A DNA stretch of 9,466 nt from UMGS1322 sp900550765 (lineage in GTDB: Bacteria; Bacillota; Clostridia; Christensenellales; QALW01): NCBI GenBank assembly GCA_958448705.1, contig CAUDEY010000038.1:1-9466 (forward strand). The letters run 5' to 3'. Shown here one piece after another: positions 1 to 6,238 of the stretch. The notes under the pieces were generated by a model. It ran no database searches. It was not told the DNA's origin and saw only the letters and a list, made by a program, of their open reading frames with translations. Position numbers and translations under genes: made by a program. The stretch's first letter is position 1; every line of letters starts with the position of its first letter.

Positions 1-138
1 ACCGGGATAGAAAACCTGGAGTTTGACTATTTTGTACAGCAGCTGGAGCTGCTGAGCACGCTGGAGCCGGAAACAATTGAGGAGCTTCTGTGCCCGGGAA
101 GAACGAGGCGAGGGAACAAAAAAACGCTTGCGGAATAA
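1..138 (+). CDS. C-terminal fragment of an unidentified protein
   Basis: An open frame enters from the left edge and ends at a TAA at 136-138, leaving 45 visible residues. The fragment begins with a probable acidic amphipathic helix (many Leu and Glu between residues 4 and 30) and ends in a short basic tail rich in Arg and Lys. I do not recognise the family and no catalytic motif is visible. The reading is supported by the absence of stops, by coding-like codon use, and by hairpins directly after the stop codon that could end its transcript. It converges with the minus-strand lysine operon. It could be the end of almost any cytoplasmic protein, so no function is assigned. Confidence 0.6.
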   Translation, partial: TGIENLEFDYFVQQLELLSTLEPETIEELLCPGRTRRGNKKTLAE

Positions 139-180
139 ATTCTGCCCATAGGGGAGGAGACTCCTTACCCCTTTATTCCG
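131..180. repeat. Long imperfect hairpin spanning the stop codon
   Basis: A perfect 9-base arm at 131-139 (CGGAATAAA) pairs with TTTATTCCG at 172-180. Inside it GGGG at 151-154 pairs with CCCC at 168-171, and AGGA/TCCT form a small tip. The left arm contains the TAA stop of the upstream gene. It may protect the 3' end or act as a backup terminator, but no clean T-run follows it. Confidence 0.4.
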
Positions 181-187
181 GCCAACT

Positions 188-227
188 AAAAGCCCCCCGT
201 TCCTTTTCTATAGGAATGGGGGCTTTT
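188..227. terminator. Bidirectional intrinsic terminator between convergent genes
   Basis: AAAAGCCCCC at the left arm and GGGGGCTTTT at the right arm form a GC-rich stem, extended by GTTCCT pairing with AGGAAT, with one bulged C and a 7-base loop. Runs of T flank it in both directions, so it can stop the gene ending at 138 and the minus-strand operon whose last stop codon is at 269-271. Confidence 0.85.
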
Positions 228-268
228 GTAAGTATCGGGTAGCCGTACGTTGATAAAAAATTGTTGGT

Positions 269-1384
269 TCATTTCAGGTTTTCAGGATTCAGGCCATCCA
301 ATTCAGGCAGTGTAAATCGCCCGTCCTTACGGATCAGCACATCATCAAACCAAATTTCGCCGCCGCCGTATTCCGGCGTTTGTACCAGCACCAAATCCCA
401 ATGAATCGCCGAACGATTGCCGTTCCAAGCATCTTCATAGCAGGCTCCGGGCGTAAAATGAATACTTCCGGCAATTTTTTCATCAAACAGCGTATCCATA
501 ATAGCGTTATGGATATAAGGATTCAGGCCAAAAGAAAATTCTCCTACATAACGCGCGCCTTCATCGGTATCCAAAAGCCGGTTGATGCGCTCGGTGTCGT
601 TCGCGGTGGCTTTTATGATTTTTCCGTTTTCAAAGGTAAAGCAGATATTTTCATAGGTAAAGCCATCTTCCACCGAGGCAGTATTAAAGGTTATTTTGCC
701 GTTTACGCTTTCACGTACCGGTGCAGTGTAAACCTCGCCGTCGGGAATATTGCATTTTCCGTCGCATTTTACGGCGGGAATATCTTTGATGGAGAAGGAG
801 AGATCCGTACCCTGCCCCTTAAGGCGCACACGGTCGGTTTGATTCATTAACTCTACCAAAACGTCCATTGCCGCGGACATTTTTGCATAATCGAGATTGC
901 AGACGTTAAAATAGAAATCCTCAAAGGCTTGGGTGGACATCCTGGCTAGCTGGCTCATGCTGAAGTTAGGATACCGCAGAATAACCCACTTGGTTTTTGC
1001 TACGCGCAGAGCTCCGTGCACAGGCTCCCAATAGAGTTTGTTGTAAAGCTCTATATTTTCTTGGGGGACATCGCTTAATTCAAAACTGTTCTCCGGTGCG
1101 CGTACGCCGATGTATGCCTGCATTTTGCTCATAAGATCGCCGTCGTTTTCGGCCCGCAGGCGCAGCTGTTCCTCCGTAGCCTGAAGGAGCAGCGCACGGT
1201 TTAACCGATTGGAGCGCACCCATAAATAGGGATTGCCTCCGGCGGCGAGCACCGCCTTGATCAGCTCCTGGCCGAATTCTTCATCGGCACCGATCAGCTC
1301 GATCAGACAATTTTCCCCTTTTTGCAGATTACAGGAGTAATTTACTAAATTTTTTGCAAGCGTTTTCAGACGTTCGTCTACCAT
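269..1384 (-). CDS. M29-family metalloaminopeptidase (thermophilic-aminopeptidase type)
   Basis: The 371-residue product resembles family M29 cytoplasmic aminopeptidases (AmpS/AmpT/PepS group), which use two metal ions to remove N-terminal residues from peptides. The expected ligand set is visible in order: Glu217, Glu282 (GEFSFG), His309 (SIHF), Tyr316, His328 and Asp330 (IHWD). It is somewhat shorter than the roughly 400-residue AmpS-type members, which fits a shorter clostridial branch. No signal peptide or membrane segment is seen. The ATG overlaps the dapB stop by one base (TAATG), and a GAGGGAGAG ribosome site precedes it, so translation is probably coupled to dapB. It is the last gene of the asd-dapA-dapB operon and terminates at the hairpin at 188-227. 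Substrate preference cannot be told from sequence; a role in recycling peptides for amino acids is inferred from context only. Confidence 0.9.
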   Translation of the reverse strand: MVDERLKTLAKNLVNYSCNLQKGENCLIELIGADEEFGQELIKAVLAAGGNPYLWVRSNRLNRALLLQATEEQLRLRAENDGDLMSKMQAYIGVRAPENSFELSDVPQENIELYNKLYWEPVHGALRVAKTKWVILRYPNFSMSQLARMSTQAFEDFYFNVCNLDYAKMSAAMDVLVELMNQTDRVRLKGQGTDLSFSIKDIPAVKCDGKCNIPDGEVYTAPVRESVNGKITFNTASVEDGFTYENICFTFENGKIIKATANDTERINRLLDTDEGARYVGEFSFGLNPYIHNAIMDTLFDEKIAGSIHFTPGACYEDAWNGNRSAIHWDLVLVQTPEYGGGEIWFDDVLIRKDGRFTLPELDGLNPENLK

Positions 1385-2610
1385 TATTGATTCTCTCCCT
1401 CAGTCGTAAAGCAGGCTTTCAGGGCAGAGAGTGCCTTGGAAGCATGCAGTTTAGGAATACAGCAGGTGATTTTTGTTTCGCTGGTGGTAATCAGCAGAAT
1501 CGGGATCGAAAGCTCGCTTAAAATACCGATAACCTGGCCTGTGGCGCCGGCATGATGTGCCATTCCGCTGCCCTCAACCGTAAGCTTTGCGATATCATCG
1601 ATCAGTTCAACGGTTTCTTCCGAAGACGCCAGATCCTTGATGATGCGGTATGCTTTATCCGCCAGATTCTTCGGTACAGAGATCGAAAGTGTGTACAAGC
1701 CGTTTACGGGCGTAGGCTGGCTGATGATATCAATGATGATTTCCGCATCCTTCAGCTGTATAAAAATATTGTTCACCAGCGCCGGATCTTTTATACTGCT
1801 TACGGTAATTAAAACATCGGATTCAGATGCATACGCATGCGTAATAATCTGCTGCTGTGTTAAGAGACTGCTCATATCATAAAGTCCGCAGGGAAGGTTG
1901 CAAATAAACTGCGCAGCCCGAAGAGCGCCCACAGCGTAAATTCTCCTGGAGTAAGCCTGATGGGTCAGTTCAACGACTTCATCCTGGCCGGCAAAGAGGA
2001 TCGTGTGCTCACCGGTAATGGTTCCGCCGCGTATGGCATGCAGACCGAGTTCGCGCTTGGGCCGGGCACAGCGGCGCTCATGACGGTCGTAGATATATTC
2101 CAGATCGCCGCCGGCGGCGTCATTAATGGCGTCGGCCAGCATGAGCGCGGTTCCCGAGGGGGCATCTACTTTGGTATTATGGTGCTTTTCAATAATTTCA
2201 ATATCATAGGTGCTGTTGAGAATAGCCGAGGCCTTTGCCGCCAAATCTTTTAATAGATTAATGCCGAGAGACATATTGGAAGAGCGCAGAATCGGAATAT
2301 TCTCCGAAGCGTATTCAATGGAACGGATATCGTTTTGATTATAGCCTGTGGAGGCCAATACCATAGGCAGCTTGTGCTGCTGTGCGTAGCGGAGCAGCGG
2401 AGGCAGTGCCTCAGGGCGGGAAAAGTCAATGATAACATCGGCTTTTTCCTGACATTTTGCAATATCGCTGTATACGGGGAAATCCGTTTGTGCGTTGGCA
2501 GCCATTTTGTCAACACCGGCACATATTTCAAATTCATCGTTGTCCTTGACAGCGGCGACGATTGCCTGACCTACTTTGCCCAAGCAGCCCGAAAGGATAA
2601 TTTTTAACAT
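1384..2610 (-). CDS. dapB: 4-hydroxy-tetrahydrodipicolinate reductase with C-terminal tandem ACT regulatory domain
   Basis: Residues 1-250 are a complete DapB, which reduces the dapA product to tetrahydrodipicolinate with NAD(P)H. Visible are the Rossmann glycine loop GCLGKVG (8-14), the STGY nucleotide-site motif (87-90), SSNMSLGIN (110-118), and the DapB signature around 141-154 with catalytic His143 and substrate Lys147 followed by VDAPSGTA. Normal DapB proteins are about 215-275 residues; this one has 408. Residues about 255-405 resemble the two ACT domains at the end of aspartokinase: an opening ITHAY..SDVLITV like the aspartokinase VTGVA..EAKVTV block, a second repeat starting KLTVEGSGM (342-350), and TSETKIT (376-382) matching the aspartokinase TSEIKIS effector strand. 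I infer allosteric control by lysine or a related amino acid. AAAGGAGAA precedes the ATG at good spacing. A terminator-like hairpin lies directly upstream. Confidence 0.93.
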   Translation of the reverse strand: MLKIILSGCLGKVGQAIVAAVKDNDEFEICAGVDKMAANAQTDFPVYSDIAKCQEKADVIIDFSRPEALPPLLRYAQQHKLPMVLASTGYNQNDIRSIEYASENIPILRSSNMSLGINLLKDLAAKASAILNSTYDIEIIEKHHNTKVDAPSGTALMLADAINDAAGGDLEYIYDRHERRCARPKRELGLHAIRGGTITGEHTILFAGQDEVVELTHQAYSRRIYAVGALRAAQFICNLPCGLYDMSSLLTQQQIITHAYASESDVLITVSSIKDPALVNNIFIQLKDAEIIIDIISQPTPVNGLYTLSISVPKNLADKAYRIIKDLASSEETVELIDDIAKLTVEGSGMAHHAGATGQVIGILSELSIPILLITTSETKITCCIPKLHASKALSALKACFTTEGENQ

Positions 2611-2625
2611 AGTGATTCTCCTTTT

Positions 2626-2654
2626 AAAAAAGCCCCGACCGCAAAGGTTAGGGC
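2626..2654 (-). terminator. Terminator-like hairpin between dapA and dapB
   Basis: Read on the minus strand, GCCCTAACC, a 5-base loop (TTTGC) and GGTCGGGGC form a 9-pair stem with one mismatch and one G-T pair. Six T residues follow directly and run into the AAAAGGAGAA ribosome site of dapB. It sits inside the operon, 14 bases after the dapA stop, so it probably lowers or modulates dapB and aminopeptidase expression rather than ending the operon. Confidence 0.65.
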
Positions 2655-2667
2655 ATAGATTTAAGGT

Positions 2668-3558
2668 TTAAATACGGATGCCGAAATTCCGCATGGCGTC
2701 TTTCAGCAGCGGAAGGTTCTTTTCTTCCATATCGCACAGCGGCATGCGCAGATGGCATTCACCGAAGCCCATGAGTGACGCCGCTGTTTTTACGGGAATG
2801 GGATTGACCTCACAAAACAGCGCCTTTACCAGCGGATAGAGCTTTAACTGCATTTCGCGCGCGCTTTGCAGGTTGCCGGCAAAGAAATCCGCGCAAAGCT
2901 GGTGGACTTCCTTGGGAACAATGTTGGAAGCTACGGAAATCACACCCTTGCCGCCTAAGGCCAGCAGGGGAAGGATGATTCCGTCATCACCGGAATATAC
3001 ATCAAGCATATCGCCTACGCGGGCACAGATCTCGGTAATTTGGTCAATATTTCCGCTGGCCTCCTTCACGGCGCACATGGTATCAAACTGTGCCATTTTT
3101 TCTAAAGTTGCCGGTTGAATATTGACCCCGGTTCTTCCCGGTACATTATAGCATATTACCGGCAGGGGCGTGGCAGAACAGATTGCTTCAAAATGCTTCA
3201 TAAGGCCGGTTTGGGTACATTTGTTATAATATGGTGTTACCACCAGCAAGGCGTCGGCTCCGGCATTATAGGCTTTTACGGAATTATCTACCGCAATGGC
3301 AGTTGCATTGGAGCCTGTGCCCACGATGACGGGCACCCGTTTATTGATGCGCTTTAGCGCAAAATCCAAAGCTTCGCTGCGCTCCTGATACGTCATAGTA
3401 GCAGGCTCGCCGGTAGTTCCGCAGATTACAAGGGCATCGGTTCCGTTTTCTATTTGAAAATCGATCAGCCGGCCAAAAGCGTCATAATCTACGCCGTTTT
3501 GAGTAAAAGGTGTAATCAGCGCCGTAGCACTTCCGGTAAAAATAGTATTTTTTCTCAT
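2668..3558 (-). CDS. dapA: 4-hydroxy-tetrahydrodipicolinate synthase
   Basis: This 296-residue (beta/alpha)8 aldolase condenses aspartate semialdehyde with pyruvate, the first committed step to lysine and diaminopimelate. The full active site is present: GTTGE with Thr48 and Thr49, Tyr111 in TPYYN, Tyr137 and Arg142 in YNVPGRTG, and the Schiff-base Lys165 in VKEASGN; NPIPVK (252-257) is also typical. Length is normal. Compared with E. coli DapA, several residues of the lysine feedback site differ: Ser48 is Pro52, His53 is Tyr57, His56 is Arg60 and Glu84 is Ile88, while Asn80 is kept as Asn84. This predicts weak or absent lysine inhibition, as in many Gram-positive enzymes. The ATG lies 12 bases after the asd stop, with an AAGGGAA ribosome site overlapping the asd end. 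Confidence 0.96.
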   Translation of the reverse strand: MRKNTIFTGSATALITPFTQNGVDYDAFGRLIDFQIENGTDALVICGTTGEPATMTYQERSEALDFALKRINKRVPVIVGTGSNATAIAVDNSVKAYNAGADALLVVTPYYNKCTQTGLMKHFEAICSATPLPVICYNVPGRTGVNIQPATLEKMAQFDTMCAVKEASGNIDQITEICARVGDMLDVYSGDDGIILPLLALGGKGVISVASNIVPKEVHQLCADFFAGNLQSAREMQLKLYPLVKALFCEVNPIPVKTAASLMGFGECHLRMPLCDMEEKNLPLLKDAMRNFGIRI

Positions 3559-3570
3559 CGATAAATTCCC

Positions 3571-4653
3571 TTACCTTTCAATAAAACCTTGTGCCGTTAA
3601 GAGTTCCGCCATCAGAACCGCTCCGCCGGCTGCGCCGCGCAGCGTGTTATGGGACATACATACAAATTTGATGTCAAACTGTTTGTCCGGCCGCAATCTT
3701 CCGATCGAAACAGCCATGCCGCCCTCTAAATCCCGGCAGGTTTTGATTTGCGGCTGATCATTTTCCGTAAAATAATGAAGAAACTGCTTTGGTGCGCTGG
3801 GCAGCTGAAAAATCTGCGGATCGCCTTTAAAATTTTTCCATATATCCAATATTTCCTCTAAGTCAGGTTTCTGATCAAAGCTGGCAAAAACGGCGGCGGT
3901 ATGGCCGTTGGTAATGGGAACACGAATACATTGCGTGGTAATGTTCGGCCTCTGCGCGGGAACGATCACACCGTTTTCTACACGGCCCCAAATTTTCAGT
4001 GGCTCGTTTTCACTCTTTTCCTCTTCTCCGCCAATGTAGGGAATGATATTATCCACCATTTCCGGCCAACGTTCAAAAGTTTTTCCGGCGCCGCTGATCG
4101 CCTGATAGGTGCAGGCAAGCGCTTTAGCAATGCCGAACTTAGAAAGCGGGAACAGCGCGGGTACATAGCTTTGCAGCGAACAATTGGATTTTACCGCGAT
4201 AAAGCCGCGTGAAGTATGCAGCCGTTTTTTTTGGAAAGTAATGACCTCGGAATGATCGGCATTAAGCTCAGGAATAATCATCGGTACATCCGGGGTTCCT
4301 CTGTGAGCGCTGTTGTTGGAGATGACCGCTACTTCGAGCCGGGCATATTTCTCCTCTAATGCGCGAATTTCTTCCTTGGGCATATCTACCGCACAAAATA
4401 CAACCTGCACGGCTTGGGCGATTGCCTCGGCATCCGCAGAAGCATCCAGCACCGGCAGTTTGGCAATTTCTTCCGGAAGCGGCATATCCATGACCCAGCG
4501 ATCGCCGATCGCTTCGGCATAGGTTTTTCCCGCACTGCGCGCGCTTGCCGCCAGAGCTTTTATGCAAAACCACGGATGCTGGCTTAAAAGCGTGATAAAG
4601 CGCTGGCCGACCATGCCCGTGGCGCCTATGATTCCAACATTCAACTTTTCCAT
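3571..4653 (-). CDS. asd: Aspartate-semialdehyde dehydrogenase (archaeal/fungal-type)
   Basis: The 360-residue product catalyses NADPH-dependent reduction of aspartyl-4-phosphate to aspartate semialdehyde, the branch substrate for lysine, threonine and methionine. The N-terminal nucleotide loop is GATGMVGQ (10-17), the catalytic cysteine is Cys158 in KSNCSLQ, and the probable catalytic base is His251 in RVPITNGHTA. NNSAHR (113-118) and the C-terminal SHNTLRGAAGGAVL (334-347) are typical of the asd branch best known from archaea and fungi, which also occurs in some Clostridia. It is the first gene of the minus-strand operon and has its own promoter with a leader of only about 30 bases. The ribosome site (GCGGGG) is weaker than those of its neighbours. 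No aspartokinase gene is visible in the window. Confidence 0.95.
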   Translation of the reverse strand: MEKLNVGIIGATGMVGQRFITLLSQHPWFCIKALAASARSAGKTYAEAIGDRWVMDMPLPEEIAKLPVLDASADAEAIAQAVQVVFCAVDMPKEEIRALEEKYARLEVAVISNNSAHRGTPDVPMIIPELNADHSEVITFQKKRLHTSRGFIAVKSNCSLQSYVPALFPLSKFGIAKALACTYQAISGAGKTFERWPEMVDNIIPYIGGEEEKSENEPLKIWGRVENGVIVPAQRPNITTQCIRVPITNGHTAAVFASFDQKPDLEEILDIWKNFKGDPQIFQLPSAPKQFLHYFTENDQPQIKTCRDLEGGMAVSIGRLRPDKQFDIKFVCMSHNTLRGAAGGAVLMAELLTAQGFIER

Positions 4654-4689
4654 TGCAATTACCCCGCAATTTTATAAAATACAACGCTT

Positions 4690-4718
4690 ATCATACCATA
4701 GAATCCTGCATCTGTAAA
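4690..4718 (-). promoter_or_regulatory. Promoter of the asd-dapA-dapB-aminopeptidase operon
   Basis: On the minus strand TTTACA (4718-4713) and TATGAT (4695-4690) are separated by exactly 17 bases. Transcription would start near 4683, giving a leader of about 30 bases before the asd ATG. That is too short for an L-box lysine riboswitch or a T-box. Confidence 0.75.
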
Positions 4719-4737
4719 GTAGCTTGATGGATTTTGC

Positions 4738-4766
4738 TTGATTTTTTCGCCGAAAAATGCTATAAT
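4738..4766 (+). promoter_or_regulatory. Promoter of the walJ-like gene
   Basis: TTGATT (4738-4743) and TATAAT (4761-4766) have a 17-base spacer. The -35 boxes of this promoter and the divergent asd promoter are about 20 bases apart, so a regulator bound between them could touch both. Confidence 0.8.
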
Positions 4767-4795
4767 TTACGCAATAAAACAAAAGGATTAAAACA

Positions 4796-5593
4796 GTGGC
4801 GGTAACATTTTGTGCTTTGGGCAGCGGCTCTAAAGGCAACAGCTATTTGGTGGCCGGGAATAAAAACAGAATACTGGTGGATGCGGGATTAACGGCTAAG
4901 ACCATAGAGTGCCATCTTTCGGCGATCGGCGTTTATCCCGGAGAGCTTGACGGCATCCTTGTGACCCATGAGCATACCGATCATATCGCCGGTATCAAAG
5001 TACTGTCCAAGCGCTACGATATTCCGGTATATGCCAATGAGCCCACGATGATTGCGCTTTTGCGAAAAACAGGAGGCTTGGAGGAAAAAAATATCCGGCT
5101 TTTTACGACCGGAGAGGATTTTTTTATCGGAGAATTTGATATCACGCCCTTTAAAACGCCGCATGACAGTGCTTCTCCCTGCGGCTTTTCTGTCTATTGC
5201 CGCGGCAGCAAGATTACTGTTGCCACCGATATCGGCCATATGACGCGTACGGTGTTAAATGCCTGCAAGGGCAGTGATATTCTGGTGCTTGAGGCCAACC
5301 ATGATCTCGATATGCTGCTGAACGGACCGTATTCGCCCTTTTTAAAACAGCGGGTGCAGGGACCCAACGGTCACCTTTCCAACGACGTTTGCGGAAAAAC
5401 TTTGGCGTATCTGCTGGATGAAGGATTAAAACAGATTATTCTTGCTCATTTGAGTGAGGAAAATAATTTGCCGCAGCTTGCTTATTCTACGGTATGTACC
5501 TTTTTGCAGGAGCGCGGTGCCATTGCGGGCAGGGACGTTTATGTGGATGTGGCCGCGCAATATCAAAGAGGAAAGTGCTATCGTCTGCTTTAA
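4796..5593 (+). CDS. walJ: WalJ/YycJ-type metallo-beta-lactamase-fold hydrolase (probable exonuclease)
   Basis: The 265-residue product has the YycJ/WalJ hallmarks: an N-terminal LGSGSKGNS (8-16), the metal motif THEHTDH (57-63) with His58, His60, Asp62 and His63, His123 in TPHDSASPCG, Asp145 in ATDIGH, His193 in GHLSN and His218 in LAHLSEENN. Family members are cytoplasmic nucleases reported to have 5'-3' exonuclease activity and a link to cell-wall and cell-division control in Bacilli. In many Firmicutes the gene sits beside the walRK two-component genes; here no such neighbours are visible. The start is GTG at 4796, chosen because AAAGGA lies 8 bases upstream and the leader is short. The promoter is at 4738-4766, and the terminator at 5693-5717 could end the transcript. 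The family call is secure; the exact substrate is not. Confidence 0.9.
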   Translation: MAVTFCALGSGSKGNSYLVAGNKNRILVDAGLTAKTIECHLSAIGVYPGELDGILVTHEHTDHIAGIKVLSKRYDIPVYANEPTMIALLRKTGGLEEKNIRLFTTGEDFFIGEFDITPFKTPHDSASPCGFSVYCRGSKITVATDIGHMTRTVLNACKGSDILVLEANHDLDMLLNGPYSPFLKQRVQGPNGHLSNDVCGKTLAYLLDEGLKQIILAHLSEENNLPQLAYSTVCTFLQERGAIAGRDVYVDVAAQYQRGKCYRLL

Positions 5594-5635
5594 TAGATCA
5601 TGTGTTCAAACAGCGCTTTTATAAAACGACCTTTT

Positions 5636-5664
5636 ATGTCACGTAAGTATTGACTTTGTGACAT
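5636..5664. promoter_or_regulatory. Operator-like inverted repeat bracketing a -35 box
   Basis: ATGTCAC (5636-5642) and GTGACAT (5658-5664) form a perfect 7-base inverted repeat with a 15-base gap. The -35 hexamer TTGACT (5650-5655) lies inside the gap. A dimeric repressor bound here would block the promoter. The binding protein is unknown; self-regulation by the downstream regulator is possible. Confidence 0.5.
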
Positions 5665-5679
5665 CTTTCCTATTATAAT
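5650..5679 (+). promoter_or_regulatory. Promoter upstream of the helix-turn-helix regulator
   Basis: TTGACT (5650-5655) and TATAAT (5674-5679) are spaced by 18 bases. Transcription would start near 5686, immediately ahead of a terminator hairpin, leaving a leader of about 85 bases before the ATG at 5771. Confidence 0.75.
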
Positions 5680-5692
5680 AAAAGTGTAGAAT

Positions 5693-5717
5693 ATCTGCTT
5701 AAAAAGCAGATTTTTTT
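5693..5717 (+). terminator. Intrinsic terminator in the leader of the regulator gene
   Basis: ATCTGCTT (5693-5700), a 3-base loop and AAGCAGAT (5704-5711) form a perfect 8-pair stem, followed by seven T residues (5711-5717). It lies about 100 bases after the walJ stop and only a few bases after the next promoter's start site. It may serve as the walJ terminator, as an attenuator of the regulator gene, or both. Confidence 0.8.
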
Positions 5718-5728
5718 ATACTTAAAAA

Positions 5729-5745
5729 TGTGACAAAACGTCACA
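5729..5745. promoter_or_regulatory. Second operator-like inverted repeat (TGTGAC-N5-GTCACA)
   Basis: TGTGAC (5729-5734) and GTCACA (5740-5745) form a perfect 6-base inverted repeat 26 bases before the regulator's ATG. It shares the GTGACA half-site with the repeat at 5636-5664. As TGTGA-N7-TCACA it resembles CRP- or Rex-type sites, but the spacer is one base longer than their consensus, so no regulator is named. In RNA it would also form a small hairpin. Confidence 0.45.
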
Positions 5746-5770
5746 AAAAATACAGTGAGGAGAGAGATTT

Positions 5771-6238
5771 ATGGAAGAAAAATGTGAAATAGCCGAACGA
5801 ATCTTATCCCATGTAATGGAAATGGAATACTACATCCGCGAGCTGGATATGCGCTTTGAAAAGACGGTTTTTGCCTGCGGTCCGTCGGGCTATGTAGGCT
5901 GCTCGAATGAATGCCGGGGCGCGGGAGACCGGCGCCGCAGCGGTTTTATGGAGGATATCGCCGAATATTTAAATGCGCTGGGTAAAAAGAAGGATCGGGT
6001 GATTATCAGTTTAAAGCCCGTAGTGCAGGCCTTTGAGGAACTGAAAGGTACCCGCAGCGGTCATGTGATTTTTTTTCGTGTAGGAAAGGGGCTTTCCGTT
6101 CAGGAATACGCCGATACCTTTCATTATTCTCGCCGTCATGCCAGACGGTTGTATCTTCAGGCGATGGCGGATTTTTATCAAAAACTTGCTAAGTATGATA
6201 CGGAGGGATTGATTGAAAAATTCAGGCAGAAGGAATAA
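5771..6238 (+). CDS. Phage-type helix-turn-helix regulator (ArpU/DUF1492-like, sigma region 4-like)
   Basis: The 155-residue product begins with a charged helical region (1-33), has a glycine- and arginine-rich middle with three cysteines (36, 44, 48), and ends in a helix-turn-helix at about 108-138: a turn at LSVQEYADTFHYS followed by a recognition helix RRHARRLYLQAM. This order (N-terminal helix pair, variable middle, sigma-70 region 4-like end) matches small transcription activators of the ArpU/DUF1492 group, common in Gram-positive phages and mobile elements. DNA binding is inferred from fold and charge. The start is supported by GAGGAGAG 8 bases upstream. It has its own promoter, leader terminator and inverted repeats, which suggests tight and perhaps self-directed control. 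No phage structural genes surround it. It may regulate the secreted-protein genes downstream. The family assignment is from pattern memory and moderate. Confidence 0.75.
   Translation: MEEKCEIAERILSHVMEMEYYIRELDMRFEKTVFACGPSGYVGCSNECRGAGDRRRSGFMEDIAEYLNALGKKKDRVIISLKPVVQAFEELKGTRSGHVIFFRVGKGLSVQEYADTFHYSRRHARRLYLQAMADFYQKLAKYDTEGLIEKFRQKE

Noticed and set aside
380..850. A 156-codon plus-strand open frame opposite the aminopeptidase
   Set aside because: The minus strand encodes a complete M29 enzyme with all metal ligands here, so this is an antisense shadow.
5729..5745. CRP or Rex binding site
   Set aside because: The half-sites match but the spacer is 7 bases rather than 6, and neither regulator is encoded in view; kept only as a generic inverted repeat.
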